Shown here: positions 1 through 8,280 of the stretch, in pieces
How the letters are laid out: each line of letters begins with the position of its first letter
How positions within the stretch are numbered: position 1 is the first letter of the stretch
Assembly (NCBI GenBank): GCA_934647305.1
Contig: CAKUFI010000020.1
Span: 1 to 40,015 of the forward strand
Source: an uncultured Clostridia bacterium
GTDB taxonomy: Bacteria > Bacillota > Clostridia > Christensenellales > Aristaeellaceae
DNA: 40,015 bases
Direction of reading: 5' to 3'
Made by a program: the position numbers and the translations under genes
The notes under the pieces: generated by a model
Seen by the model: the letters and a program-made list of their open reading frames with translations, nothing else
The model's database searches: none
Told to the model about the DNA's origin: nothing

Positions 1-25
1 GGCGTTGCCGCCCGCGGGAAACAGC

Positions 26-63
26 AAAGCGAGGAGCCTTCCGAATAGAAGGCTCCTCGCTTT
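26..63 (-). terminator. Intrinsic terminator after the MMPL-partner gene
   Basis: A perfect 16-bp stem (26-41 with 48-63) with a 6-nt loop. Read on the minus strand it lies 14 nt beyond the stop codon at 77 and is followed by a modest T-rich tail. It closes the operon that starts near 5260. Confidence 0.85.
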
Positions 64-76
64 GGTCTTGTCTTGA

Positions 77-2512
77 TCAAATCTCGGGAGTGCGGATCAG
101 GAACTGCACGCTGCCTGTCATCTCGGCGGACTTGCCGGCGTAGGACTGGTAGTCCTCCATCAGGCTGCACACCGCCTTGGCGTGGTCAATCAGCTGCTCC
201 AGATCGTCGTTGATCAGGCTCAGGATCTTGCTGACGGCCTCGTCGTTGAAGCGCTGCAGTCCGTCATACAGCTCGCTCGAGCCGTCGGCCAGCTTCTGCG
301 CGCCCTCAGCCGCGTCGCCCACCGCGCCGGTGTAGGCCAGCACGCCTTCATAGAAGCTCTTCATGCTGTCCAGCGTCTCCTTGAGGGTGGTCAGGGACTG
401 ATAGCTTTCGCTCTGCACGCCGTTCTCGGCCTTGGCCTTCTCGACGGTCTCCTTGAAGGTATCGGTCTCGCGCTGCTCGGCAACGTTCTTCTCGATGGCC
501 TCCTGGGCCTCCTTGCCCTTCATCTGCTCGGCGAGGTTGGTCTCGATGAGGCCCTTGACCTTGTCGGAGGCCATCTGCTCGGTGACGTTCTTGTCGATGG
601 TCTTCTTGATATTGTCGGAGTTCATCTGATCGGTGACGTTCTGATCAATCGTCTTCTTGACCGTGTCGGAGGCCATCTGCGCATTGTAGTTCTGCTCAAT
701 CGTCTTCTTGATCGTGTCGGAGGCCATCTGATCCTCGACGTTCTTGCTGATGGTCGCCTTTACAGTATCGGTCGCCATCTGGCTGTTCACGGCGGACGCA
801 AGCAGCGCATCGCGGTTCTTGAGCTGCTCCTGCTCGGCGGCGGCAATCTGCTGCTGCACCGCGTCGGAAGCCATGTTCTGGTCGATCAGGCCCTGGATGG
901 TCTCATCCACCTTGGCGGAAATCTCGTCCTGCTTGCCGGAGAGCAGCTGGGAAGTCGCCTGCTCGACATAGGCGGCGAGCTGCTCGGCGCTCATGCTCTT
1001 CTTCTGTTCGTCGGTCAGGGAGGCCTCGACCTGCGCCTTGATGGCGGCGCGGTAGGAATCGGTCACCTGAGAAGTCACGGCGTCCTTCTGGGCGTTCACC
1101 TGGCTGGTCACGGCCGCCTTGACGGTCTCGATCACCTTCTGATGGATCTGATCGTTCAGCACCGCGTCCACCTGGGCGCTGACCTGAGCGCGGACGGCGT
1201 CCGTCACCTTGGACTCAACCTGCGCGCGCACAGCCGCGTTGACCTTGCTGCGCACCTCCTTGCCCACGGCCTCTTCCACAGCCGCAGTTACCTGCTGACG
1301 GGCCGCCTCCTCCACCTGCTTGACGACCTCGGCGCGCACGGCCTCGTCGACCTTCTTTGCGACCTCGGTGCGGACGGCCTCGGTGACCTTTTCTGTCAGC
1401 TGTTCGCCGGCCTGGCGCTCGACCTCGGCCTCGGCGGTCTTGAGCAGCTCCTCCTGGATGCGGGCGATTTCATCCGCGTAATTGTCCAGGGTCAGCTCGT
1501 TCAGGGCGATATTGTACTGCTCGAAGGTATCGCGCTTGCCCTCCAGCGTCTGATTGGCGGTGGCGAGCACGGTATCGAGCACCTGCTTAGCCGCGTCGGC
1601 CAGCGTATCGCTGTTGCCGTCCAGTTCAAGCAGGCCGTCTGCCAGCTCCCTGTTGCCGTCCCTGAGCTGCAGCGCGCCGTCCAGCAGCTGGCTCATCGCG
1701 TCGCTCAGTTCACCGGTCATGTCGTCCACGTCCAGCTCCTTGTCCAGCTCGGCCTCGTCGAGGGTCTGGAAGAGGGCGTTGGTCGCGGCGGTATAGCTGC
1801 CAGAGAGGGAGAAGTTGGTCACATCGGCGGTAATCTGCGCGCCGGTGGGGATTTCCATGTCGATCTTCTCTTCGATCTCGTCGTTGGACAGATCCAGCGC
1901 GTCGTGCAGGCCGGGCAGGCCCCAGGTCACGATCAGCTTGCTGTCGCCCACCTCGACCAGACGGCCGTGGGTGACCTCGACGTTCTGGAACACGTCGCCG
2001 TCGATCATCATCACGGTGGCCATCAGGAAGGGCACGGGCAGCTCGAGTTCTTCGCCGTTCACGGTCGCCCTGCCGGTCAGGTTGGAGGCGTACTCCACGT
2101 CCATGACCAGATGACCGCTCTTGCCGGCCAGCTCCTCAGGAGTGACTGCCTGGCCGTCCAGGGTGTACTTCACGGTCATGCCGACCGGCAACTCCTCTTC
2201 AGAGGTGCCCTGATAGGTGATCGACGCGCCGTCGGCCTTCCACACCAGCACGCCGTTGTCCTCGGTATAGGTTTCCTCGCCGGAGACGTTTTCAATGTCC
2301 TTGAGGCGGCTCTCGTCCTTCAGCTCGGCCTCGGCGTTTTTGTTGGTCAGCCGCTCGCTGACGATGATGCGCTGCGCCGCGCCGGCCGCGTCGGCCAGCA
2401 CATAGACCGTTTCCTTCTTATCCACCGTATCGGCCAGGGCGCAGGGTGCCACGGAAAGCGCCAGTGCCAGCGTCAGCAGCCAGGCCATCATGCGGGAAAT
2501 ACGCTTGCTCAT
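77..2512 (-). CDS. Secreted coiled-coil/LxxG-repeat partner of MMPL transporter
   Basis: An 811-residue exported protein. Residues 1-27 are a signal peptide (MSKRISRMMAWLLTLALALS then APCALA). Residues 28-250 look like a beta-rich extracytoplasmic domain. Around 270-300 and 735-755 are LxxG-type heptads (LLDGALQLRDG, LADGSSELYDG) known from YhgE/Pip and MMPL-associated proteins. Residues about 374-475 are eight 12-residue repeats of the AVRAEVVKQVEE type, and about 573-691 are seven 17-residue repeats around QMASDTVKKTI. The whole middle is predicted long alpha-helix. The AAGGAGG site 8 nt before ATG fixes the start. It lies 30 nt behind the MMPL gene in the same operon, so a structural or periplasm-like adaptor role for that transporter is inferred. 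No catalytic motif was seen, and there is no clear C-terminal membrane anchor. Confidence 0.85.
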   Translation of the reverse strand: MSKRISRMMAWLLTLALALSVAPCALADTVDKKETVYVLADAAGAAQRIIVSERLTNKNAEAELKDESRLKDIENVSGEETYTEDNGVLVWKADGASITYQGTSEEELPVGMTVKYTLDGQAVTPEELAGKSGHLVMDVEYASNLTGRATVNGEELELPVPFLMATVMMIDGDVFQNVEVTHGRLVEVGDSKLIVTWGLPGLHDALDLSNDEIEEKIDMEIPTGAQITADVTNFSLSGSYTAATNALFQTLDEAELDKELDVDDMTGELSDAMSQLLDGALQLRDGNRELADGLLELDGNSDTLADAAKQVLDTVLATANQTLEGKRDTFEQYNIALNELTLDNYADEIARIQEELLKTAEAEVERQAGEQLTEKVTEAVRTEVAKKVDEAVRAEVVKQVEEAARQQVTAAVEEAVGKEVRSKVNAAVRAQVESKVTDAVRAQVSAQVDAVLNDQIHQKVIETVKAAVTSQVNAQKDAVTSQVTDSYRAAIKAQVEASLTDEQKKSMSAEQLAAYVEQATSQLLSGKQDEISAKVDETIQGLIDQNMASDAVQQQIAAAEQEQLKNRDALLASAVNSQMATDTVKATISKNVEDQMASDTIKKTIEQNYNAQMASDTVKKTIDQNVTDQMNSDNIKKTIDKNVTEQMASDKVKGLIETNLAEQMKGKEAQEAIEKNVAEQRETDTFKETVEKAKAENGVQSESYQSLTTLKETLDSMKSFYEGVLAYTGAVGDAAEGAQKLADGSSELYDGLQRFNDEAVSKILSLINDDLEQLIDHAKAVCSLMEDYQSYAGKSAEMTGSVQFLIRTPEI

Positions 2513-2542
2513 ATTCTTTTCCTCCTTGATCGTTCTTGAAGG

Positions 2543-4615
2543 CTACGCCTTTTTCTTCTTCATGCCCAGGGTGGTCGCGCGAATCAGTCCGTCGCACAGC
2601 ATCAGCAGCGCGGGCAGGATGAAGATGACGCACAGCATGCTCACCACGGCGCCGCGGGCCATCAGCATGCACATGGCGCTGATGATGTCGATGTCAGAGT
2701 ATACAGCCACGCCGAAGGTGGCGGCGAACAGGCCCATGCCGCTGACGATGATCGACGGGATCGAGGTGGACAGCGCAGTCACGACCGCGTCGCGCTTGCT
2801 CGCGCCCGCCGCGCGCTCGCTCTTGTAGCGCGTGGTCATCAGAATGGCGTAGTCAACGGTCGCGCCCAGCTGAATCGTGCTGATGCAGATCGGGGCAATG
2901 AAGGGCAGCGACTGGCCCAGATAATGCGGCAGGCCCAGGTTGATGAAGATGGCCAGCTCGATGACCGCAATCAGCAGGAAGGGCAGGCTCAGGCTCTTCT
3001 CTACCAGCAGGATGATCACGAAGATGGCGAGTATCGACACGGCGTTGACCACTTCGAAGTCGTGGCCGGTGGTCTCGATCATGTCCTTCATGCAGGGGCC
3101 CTCGCCGATCAGCATGCCGCCCTCGTCGTACTTCTTGAGGATGGCGTTGAGCTGACTGATCTGCTCGTTGACCTGGTCGCTGGCGACGCGGTACTCGGAG
3201 TTGATCAGCATCAGCTCCCAGCGGTCGGATTTGAGGATTTCCTTCACCGACTCGGGAATCATTTCGTCGGGCACCTCCGCGCCGATCAGGGAGCGCAGAC
3301 CCAGCACGTACTTGACGCCGTCCACCTGCTCCATTTCCTTGATCATCTGCTGCGTCTTGGCAGCGGGCAGGTTCGCGTCCACCAGCACCATGTGGGTCGA
3401 GGCGATGTCGAACTCGTCGCGCAGCTTGGTGTTGGCGATGACGCATTCGATGTCCTCGGGCAGGCACTGGCCCATGTCGTAGTAAACCTCGTCGTTGGTC
3501 TTGGCATAGCCGTAGTAGGCCGGCGGAACCAGCGCGACAAACAGCACCAGGAAGATCGGGAAGACCTTCGTTACGCCGCGGGACAGCCCGGTCATGTCCG
3601 GAATCAGCGAGCGGTGCTTGGTCTTCTGCAGCGGCTTATCGAGCACCAGGATCATGGCGGGCAGGATGGTCACGCAGCCCAGCACGCCCAGCAGCACGCC
3701 CTTGGCCATGACCAGACCCAGGTCGCGGCCCAGCGTGAAGGTCATGAAGCACAGCGCCGCGAAGCCCGCGATGGTGGTGATCGAGCTGCCAAGAACGCTG
3801 GTCAGCGTCTCGTGAATGGCAACCGCCATGGCTTCTTTATTATCCGAATACTTTTCGCGCTGCTCGTTGTAGCTGTGCCACAGGAAGATGGAGTAGTCCA
3901 TCGTCACGGCCAGCTGCAGCACGGCGGACAGCGCCTTAGTGATGTAGGAAATCTCGCCGAAGAAGTAGTTGGTGCCCATGTTGATGAGGATCGCCATGCC
4001 GATACTGGCCAGGAACACGAACGGCACCAGCCAGCCGTCCAGGAAGATCATCATCGCGGCGCAGGCGCACACCACGGCCAGCGCCACGTAGATGGGCTCC
4101 TCGCGCTCGCACAGATCCTTCAGGTCGGTAACCAGCGCGGACATGCCCGACACGAAGCACTGCTTGCCGGCAATGCTGCGGATCTCGCGGATCGCGTCCA
4201 TCGTCACGTCCGCCGAGGTGGCCGAGTCGAAGAAGACGGCCATCATCGTGGAGTGGTCGGTGTTGAACTCGTCGTAGAGCTTATCAGGCAGCATCTCCAT
4301 CGGCAGGGAGAGGTCGGCCAGCGTGTCGTACCAGACCACACTGTCCACATGCTCCACCTGTTCGATCTTCCCCTTGAGCGCCGCGACATCCTTGAGCTCC
4401 ATGTCCTCGACGACCAGCAGCGAGAACGCGCCCTTGCCGAAGTCAGCCGTCAGCTCGTTCTGGCCGACGACCGTGTCCATGTCCTCCGGCAGATAGTCCA
4501 GCATGTCGTAGTTGATTCGCGTGCCCGCCATTCCCAGGAAGGAGGGCACCATCAGAATCAGCGCCACAATCAGAATCGCTGCGCGGTGCTTGACCACCGC
4601 TTTGGAAAAACGCAT
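2543..4615 (-). CDS. MMPL/RND-family transporter
   Basis: A 690-residue RND-superfamily membrane transporter of the MMPL type, probably proton-driven and exporting lipids or other hydrophobic compounds. It shows the duplicated RND plan: TM1, a large extracytoplasmic loop, five TMs (about 170-330), then a second half with TM7, a loop and TMs 8-12. The paired acidic motifs VTMDYSIFLWHSY and GATVDYAILMTTRY, at equivalent places in the two halves, match the proton-relay Asp-Tyr of MMPL proteins. It is short beside MmpL3-like members, with small extracytoplasmic loops and a short KKKK-rich tail. The start ATG has AGGA 7 nt upstream. It sits between the hdeD-like gene (18 nt) and the coiled-coil partner (30 nt), all downstream of a TetR gene. 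The substrate cannot be read from the sequence. Confidence 0.93.
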   Translation of the reverse strand: MRFSKAVVKHRAAILIVALILMVPSFLGMAGTRINYDMLDYLPEDMDTVVGQNELTADFGKGAFSLLVVEDMELKDVAALKGKIEQVEHVDSVVWYDTLADLSLPMEMLPDKLYDEFNTDHSTMMAVFFDSATSADVTMDAIREIRSIAGKQCFVSGMSALVTDLKDLCEREEPIYVALAVVCACAAMMIFLDGWLVPFVFLASIGMAILINMGTNYFFGEISYITKALSAVLQLAVTMDYSIFLWHSYNEQREKYSDNKEAMAVAIHETLTSVLGSSITTIAGFAALCFMTFTLGRDLGLVMAKGVLLGVLGCVTILPAMILVLDKPLQKTKHRSLIPDMTGLSRGVTKVFPIFLVLFVALVPPAYYGYAKTNDEVYYDMGQCLPEDIECVIANTKLRDEFDIASTHMVLVDANLPAAKTQQMIKEMEQVDGVKYVLGLRSLIGAEVPDEMIPESVKEILKSDRWELMLINSEYRVASDQVNEQISQLNAILKKYDEGGMLIGEGPCMKDMIETTGHDFEVVNAVSILAIFVIILLVEKSLSLPFLLIAVIELAIFINLGLPHYLGQSLPFIAPICISTIQLGATVDYAILMTTRYKSERAAGASKRDAVVTALSTSIPSIIVSGMGLFAATFGVAVYSDIDIISAMCMLMARGAVVSMLCVIFILPALLMLCDGLIRATTLGMKKKKA

Positions 4616-4633
4616 CGCTTCATCCTGCCTTTC

Positions 4634-5224
4634 TTACTTTTCCTCGTAAACGCCCTCGATCACGTCGGCCTGCTGACCCTTGACGATCTTCACGGCGCAC
4701 AGCGCGGTGATCAGGTTCAGCACGCCCTCGGCCAGCAGGGAAATCCCCATCAGCACGGTCAGCGTCTGCGTGCTTTCCACCGGCCGGAAGGTCAGCGCCA
4801 CGCCCACCAGGCCGGTCACCACGGCCACAATCAGCATGAGCCACCAGGTTCGCAGCCCGAACCTGCGCGCATCGAGCGCCATCTGCAGCTTGAACAGGCC
4901 CTCGCACATCACCGCGATGCCCAGCACCAGGCACAGAAAGCTCATCGCGCGATCGGGACTGGACAGAATCACGCAGCCCAGCACCAGAAGCAGAATGCCC
5001 AGCGCCAGGTCAAACTGGAACGCCAGCCGGTACAGGTCTCGCGAGAAGTAGCCCAGCAGCTTCACCAGCCCCAGCACAATCAGCATTACGCCGCTCGCGA
5101 TGCCGATGGCCGTGACCGACAGCCCGGGCCAGATCATCAGCACCACGCCCAGCGCGCACAGCAGCACGGACATGACCACATAGCTGATCTTTGCCGCCTG
5201 AATGGAATGAATGGAACGCGTCAT
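4634..5224 (-). CDS. HdeD-like DUF308 membrane protein
   Basis: A 196-residue integral membrane protein with six hydrophobic segments in pairs, such as ISYVVMSVLLCALGVVLMIW, GIASGVMLIVLGLVKLLGYF and LALGILLLVLGCVIL. The repeated pattern of two-helix units with G-V-x-x-x-x-P/G turns is that of the DUF308/HdeD family, often linked to acid or envelope stress; the molecular function is not known. GGAGG 7 nt before ATG supports the start. It is the first gene of the operon with the MMPL transporter and its partner, behind a palindromic candidate operator at 5243-5260. Confidence 0.85.
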   Translation of the reverse strand: MTRSIHSIQAAKISYVVMSVLLCALGVVLMIWPGLSVTAIGIASGVMLIVLGLVKLLGYFSRDLYRLAFQFDLALGILLLVLGCVILSSPDRAMSFLCLVLGIAVMCEGLFKLQMALDARRFGLRTWWLMLIVAVVTGLVGVALTFRPVESTQTLTVLMGISLLAEGVLNLITALCAVKIVKGQQADVIEGVYEEK

Positions 5225-5242
5225 AATCGCACCTCCCTTTTA

Positions 5243-5260
5243 ATGGTACGAGTATACCAT
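5243..5260. promoter_or_regulatory. Candidate TetR operator and promoter for the hdeD-MMPL operon
   Basis: The inverted repeat ATGGTACGAGTATACCAT (6-bp arms, 6-nt centre) overlaps a minus-strand -10 TATACT, 19 nt upstream of the hdeD-like start codon. The -35 (TTTCCT at 17 nt) is poor. Size and position fit a TetR-family operator; assignment to the neighbouring regulator is inferred from adjacency. Confidence 0.55.
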
Positions 5261-5345
5261 CCAATGGGCAAAAAGGAAACGGACACATTTTCTGCCCTGT
5301 TCAAAAAGCAGTCAACGCGTCCGTATTGCTCAGTTTTTAGACACT

Positions 5346-5921
5346 TTACTGGATTTGTCCGGTATATTTCCCCCCGGCCTGCTCGACGATCCGCTCCAGC
5401 GTCCCCCTGCGCAGCTCGCACAGCCGCAGCATGGAGGCCTTGAAATCGTCCTTCAGGCCGCCGTCCAGCCATTCGACAAACAGGCCGAAGCACTGGCATC
5501 TGTGCGCCTGAATCAGCACCTCGCGATCCAGCTCACTCATCCCGCTCATGTCAAACGCCGTGTCGAACATGCGCCTGACCACATAGTCGCACATTTTCAT
5601 CAGGTAGCGCTCGTAGATGTCGCGGTTGGCCGAGCAGTAGATGTGCAGAGTCGGCCTGCGATACCTGAGCACAAAGCCGATGGCGACGTTCAGGCACTCC
5701 TCGAGCGAGCCGATCTGCGTGCCATCCTGAATCAGCCTGTCCACCATCTCCCGCACAATCGCCTCGACCAGCGCCGGGATGTCCTCGAAGTGATAGTAGA
5801 AGGTGTTGCGGTTGATGCCGCAGGCCTCCACGATATCCTTTACCGTGATCTTGCTCAGCGGCCGTTCCTCCAGCAGTCCGAGGAACGCTTCCATAATCGC
5901 CTTGCGCGTAAATGACGCCAT
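5346..5921 (-). CDS. TetR/AcrR-family transcriptional regulator
   Basis: A 191-residue regulator. Residues 1-50 form the TetR helix-turn-helix: ITVKDIVEACGINRNTFYYHFED is the canonical recognition helix with the NTFYYHF signature. The rest is a variable ligand-binding domain that resembles the TetR_C_7 type (MCDYVVRRMFDTAF). AAAGGGG 8 nt before the ATG supports the start. It lies directly upstream of, and co-directional with, the hdeD-MMPL-partner operon and probably represses it through the palindrome at 5243-5260. TetR plus MMPL is a common arrangement for effector-inducible efflux. Confidence 0.92.
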   Translation of the reverse strand: MASFTRKAIMEAFLGLLEERPLSKITVKDIVEACGINRNTFYYHFEDIPALVEAIVREMVDRLIQDGTQIGSLEECLNVAIGFVLRYRRPTLHIYCSANRDIYERYLMKMCDYVVRRMFDTAFDMSGMSELDREVLIQAHRCQCFGLFVEWLDGGLKDDFKASMLRLCELRRGTLERIVEQAGGKYTGQIQ

Positions 5922-5959
5922 CTCCTCAGCCCCTTTCGAATGTCTTTCGTTACAGGCTG

Positions 5960-5989
5960 ATTATACCATACCTTTTCGGTGCCTTGCAA
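5960..5989 (-). promoter_or_regulatory. Sigma-A promoter for the tetR gene
   Basis: Minus-strand -35 TTGCAA (5984-5989), 18-nt spacer, -10 TATAAT (5960-5965), about 40 nt before the start codon. The tract GGTATGGTATAAT shares the ATGGTAT half-site with the palindrome at 5243-5260, which could allow autorepression. Confidence 0.65.
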
Positions 5990-5998
5990 GTAAAACCT

Positions 5999-6751
5999 TC
6001 AGCTTTTTGCCCGCTCATAATCGAACGAGGCCAGGAACTGCCGCGCGCGCTCGGTTTCGGGATGATGGAAGAAGGTTTCAGGCGCGCTCTCCTCGACCAC
6101 CAGGCCGTTTTCCAGGAACAGCACCCGGTCGGCCACCGCCTCGGCGAAGCGCATCTCGTGGGTCACGATCAGCATGGTCATGCCGCTCTTCGCCAAATCG
6201 AGCACCACGCCCAGCACCTCGTGCACCATCTCCGGATCGAGCGCAGCGGTGATCTCATCAAGCAGCAGCATCTCCGGGTGCATCAACATCGCGCGCACCA
6301 GCGCCACCCGCTGCTTCTGCCCGCCCGAGAGCTGCCGGGGCAGCGCGTGCGCCTTTTCAGACAGACCCACCCGCGAAAGCGCCTCGAGCGCCTCGGCCTC
6401 GACCTCCTTCGCCGCACGTCCCAGCGCCTTGGTCGGCCCCAGCAGCAGATTGCCCATCACATCCAGGTGCGGGAACAGGTCGTAGCTCTGAAACACCATG
6501 CCCACGCGCTGGCGCATCCGGCACAGGTCCCTCTTTTTCGCGCCGACCGGCTGCCCGGAGAGCAGAATCTCGCCGCCGTCGACGGTTTCCAGGCCGTTCA
6601 GGCAGCGAAGCAGCGTGGACTTGCCGCAGCCGCTCGGACCGACGACGACCACGACCTCGCCGCGCCGAACCTGCACGGACACGTCCCTGAGTACCTGATT
6701 CCCTTCAAAGGCCTTCTGCAAATGCCTGGCCTCCAGCAAAACCTCCGCCAT
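5999..6751 (-). CDS. Polar amino acid (cysteine/cystine-type) ABC transporter ATPase
   Basis: A 250-residue GlnQ/TcyC-type ATPase. Walker A is GPSGCGKST (about residue 36-44), the signature is LSGGQKQRVALVRAM, Walker B is MLLLDEITAALDP and the switch His is in IVTHEM. Walker B has Ile where most relatives have Pro (DEPT); the catalytic Glu is kept. I chose ATG 6751 because AGGAG lies 10 nt upstream; ATG 6775 would overlap the permease gene by 10 nt. It is the last gene of a permease-permease-ATPase operon with no binding protein of its own. The Cys-rich leader ahead of the operon suggests cysteine or cystine as substrate, which is inference. Confidence 0.93.
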   Translation of the reverse strand: MAEVLLEARHLQKAFEGNQVLRDVSVQVRRGEVVVVVGPSGCGKSTLLRCLNGLETVDGGEILLSGQPVGAKKRDLCRMRQRVGMVFQSYDLFPHLDVMGNLLLGPTKALGRAAKEVEAEALEALSRVGLSEKAHALPRQLSGGQKQRVALVRAMLMHPEMLLLDEITAALDPEMVHEVLGVVLDLAKSGMTMLIVTHEMRFAEAVADRVLFLENGLVVEESAPETFFHHPETERARQFLASFDYERAKS

Positions 6752-6765
6752 GCCTTCCACGCTCC

Positions 6766-7440
6766 TCACATCCATCGCTTTTCCAGCCGCCCCGCCAGCA
6801 GCGAAACCGGCCAGCACACCAGAAAGTACATCACGAACACCACGCCGTAAATCCAGACCGCCGCCTGGGGCGCGTCGTAGCGGGCGGCGTCGATGATCTG
6901 GCCGCTCACCTTGAGCACCTCGACCACGCCGATCAGCATCACCAGCGGGGTGGTCTTGACCATGCGGGTGGCCAGGTTGATCGCCTGCGGAATCAGCCGA
7001 CGCACCGTCTGGGGCAGCAGCACATAGCGAAACGCCTGCGCCCGGCTCAGGCCCAGCGCCGCCGCGCTCTCCCGCTGATGTGCAGGGATCGAGGTCAGCG
7101 CGCCGCGCACCAGGTCGCCCATCTCCCCCGCGCCCCAGAAGGTGAACACGATCACCGCCGCCGCCTCGCCCGACAGCTGAATGTCGAACGCCCGCGCCAG
7201 CCCGAAGTACACCACGAACAGCAGCACCAGCTGCGGCACGATGCGGATGGTTTCCAGCCACAGGCGGCTCAGCGCGCGCGTGACCGGGTTGCGGAGCATC
7301 ATCACCGCCCCCAGCAGCAGCCCCAGCACGATCGACAGCGCGATCGACACCGCGGACAGCTCCAGCGTCACGCCCAGTCCGCCCAGCAGGCGCAGAAAAT
7401 TCCTTCCTTTAAATAGCACGCTCAGCTCCGAACCCGGCAT
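6766..7440 (-). CDS. Amino acid ABC transporter permease
   Basis: A 224-residue permease of the His/Glu/Gln/Arg (HisM/GlnP) family. It has about five TM segments (for example VTLELSAVSIALSIVLGLLL) and the EAA-loop motif AALGLSRAQAFRYVLLPQ, followed by RRLIPQAINLATRMVKTTPL. ATG 7440 is preceded by AGAGGAGG with 7-nt spacing; the in-frame TTG at 7458 lies inside that site and is unlikely to be used. The start overlaps the upstream permease by 32 nt in another frame, which suggests translational coupling and assembly as a heterodimer with it. Confidence 0.93.
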   Translation of the reverse strand: MPGSELSVLFKGRNFLRLLGGLGVTLELSAVSIALSIVLGLLLGAVMMLRNPVTRALSRLWLETIRIVPQLVLLFVVYFGLARAFDIQLSGEAAAVIVFTFWGAGEMGDLVRGALTSIPAHQRESAAALGLSRAQAFRYVLLPQTVRRLIPQAINLATRMVKTTPLVMLIGVVEVLKVSGQIIDAARYDAPQAAVWIYGVVFVMYFLVCWPVSLLAGRLEKRWM

Positions 7441-8080
7441 AGCGCAGCCTCCTCTCAATCCACGTGAACAGCACCGACAGCGGCAGCAGGATCACCAGGT
7501 ACGCCGCCACCAGCATCAGAAGCGCCTCGTCGGTCTTATAGTACATGCCGATCAGGTCCTTGGCCACGTACATCAGGTCGGCCAGCGCCACCGCGCTGAG
7601 CACGCTCGTCTCCTTGATCAGGAACACGATGTTCGCGCACAGCGAGGGCACCGCCGTGGCCAGCGCCTGGAGAAGTATCACATACCGGAAATTCTGCGCG
7701 CCGCTCAGGCCTAGGCAGGCGCCCGCCTCCTTCTGCGTGCGCTCGACCGCCTCCAGTCCGCTGCGGAAGGACTCGGCCATGTATGCGCCGCCCTGAAAGG
7801 TCAGCCCGACGATCGCGCACACCTCGCCCGACCACTTGATCCCGATCTTCGGCAGGCCAAAGTAGAGAAAGAACAGCTGCAGGAGCAGCGGCGTGTTGCG
7901 CGCCACCTCGACATAAGCTCGGCTCAGGCCCCGCAGCACCGGCACGCGCTCCGTCCGCGCCACGCAGCACAAAAGCCCCAGCGCCATCGAGCATGCGACG
8001 CCCAGCGCGCCGATGCGCAGCGTCAGCAGCCCCGCGCGCGCGTACATCGGCCAGAATTTCTGGATAAACGACCAGTCCAT
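7409..8080 (-). CDS. Amino acid ABC transporter permease (first gene of operon)
   Basis: A 223-residue permease of the same family as its neighbour. It has TM segments such as LLTLRIGALGVACSMALGLL and the EAA-like motif AGACLGLSGAQNFRYVILLQ, then VPSLCANIVFLIKETSVLSA. I chose ATG 8080 (MDWSFIQKF), which has GGGGGAAAGG just upstream; the longer frame would read through the attenuator hairpin at 8112-8141. It is the first structural gene behind the leader peptide at 8163-8246, so its expression probably depends on antitermination. Confidence 0.92.
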   Translation of the reverse strand: MDWSFIQKFWPMYARAGLLTLRIGALGVACSMALGLLCCVARTERVPVLRGLSRAYVEVARNTPLLLQLFFLYFGLPKIGIKWSGEVCAIVGLTFQGGAYMAESFRSGLEAVERTQKEAGACLGLSGAQNFRYVILLQALATAVPSLCANIVFLIKETSVLSAVALADLMYVAKDLIGMYYKTDEALLMLVAAYLVILLPLSVLFTWIERRLRYAGFGAERAI

Positions 8081-8100
8081 ACCTTTCCCCCGTTTCCGAA

Positions 8101-8141
8101 CAAATACAAAAGGAGGAACGAGCCTCATCGCTCATTCCTCC
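8101..8141 (-). terminator. Attenuator terminator between Cys leader and ABC operon
   Basis: A 12-bp stem (8130-8141 with 8112-8123, one G-U pair) and 6-nt loop, followed on the minus strand by TTTTGTATTTG. It lies 21 nt after the leader stop codon and 31 nt before the first permease start. That position makes it a conditional terminator of the operon rather than the end of an upstream gene. Confidence 0.85.
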
Positions 8142-8162
8142 CGGCATTGCCCTGTGCGCCCG

Positions 8163-8246
8163 CTAAAAAAGTACAGCACAAGTCACCCCGGATGAAACGA
8201 GCATCGGGGTGCAACAACACGCGCTGGCAGACAGATAATTACGCAT
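8163..8246 (-). CDS. Cys-codon leader peptide (27 aa) of the amino acid ABC operon
   Basis: A 27-residue ORF beginning MRNYLSASACCCTP, with three consecutive Cys codons (TGT TGT TGC at 8219-8211) and a fourth Cys near the end. AAGGAA lies about 7 nt before ATG, and a consensus promoter (8281-8309) starts about 30 nt upstream. The ORF is followed by an intrinsic terminator, so the ribosome's progress over the Cys run probably decides whether the transporter operon is transcribed. No protein function is expected for the peptide. Seen: ORF, Shine-Dalgarno site, codon run, terminator. Inferred: attenuation by charged tRNA-Cys. Confidence 0.82.
   Translation of the reverse strand: MRNYLSASACCCTPMLVSSGVTCAVLF
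8184..8211 (-). promoter_or_regulatory. Leader hairpin / antiterminator segment
   Basis: Inside the leader, CACCCCGATG pairs with CATCCGGGGTG (one bulged C) directly after the Cys codons. The loop-side segment GCTCGTTTC (8202-8194) can instead pair with GGAATGAGC (8138-8130) in the terminator 5' arm: 9 bp with two G-U. These are mutually exclusive structures of the classical attenuator type. Confidence 0.65.
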
Positions 8247-8280
8247 CGTCAGTTCCTTCTTTTCCTACAGGCTTGGTAGA

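Noticed and set aside
1190..1400. Regular DNA repeats that could suggest a CRISPR or tandem array
   Set aside because: They encode the 12-residue coiled-coil repeats of the exported protein; spacing and codon pattern follow the protein, with no unique spacers.
182..5443. Very long open frames on the plus strand opposite the MMPL operon
   Set aside because: They are antisense shadows of GC-rich genes: composition rich in Arg, His, Gln and Leu, no ribosome binding sites and no domain motifs, while the minus-strand frames carry clear families.
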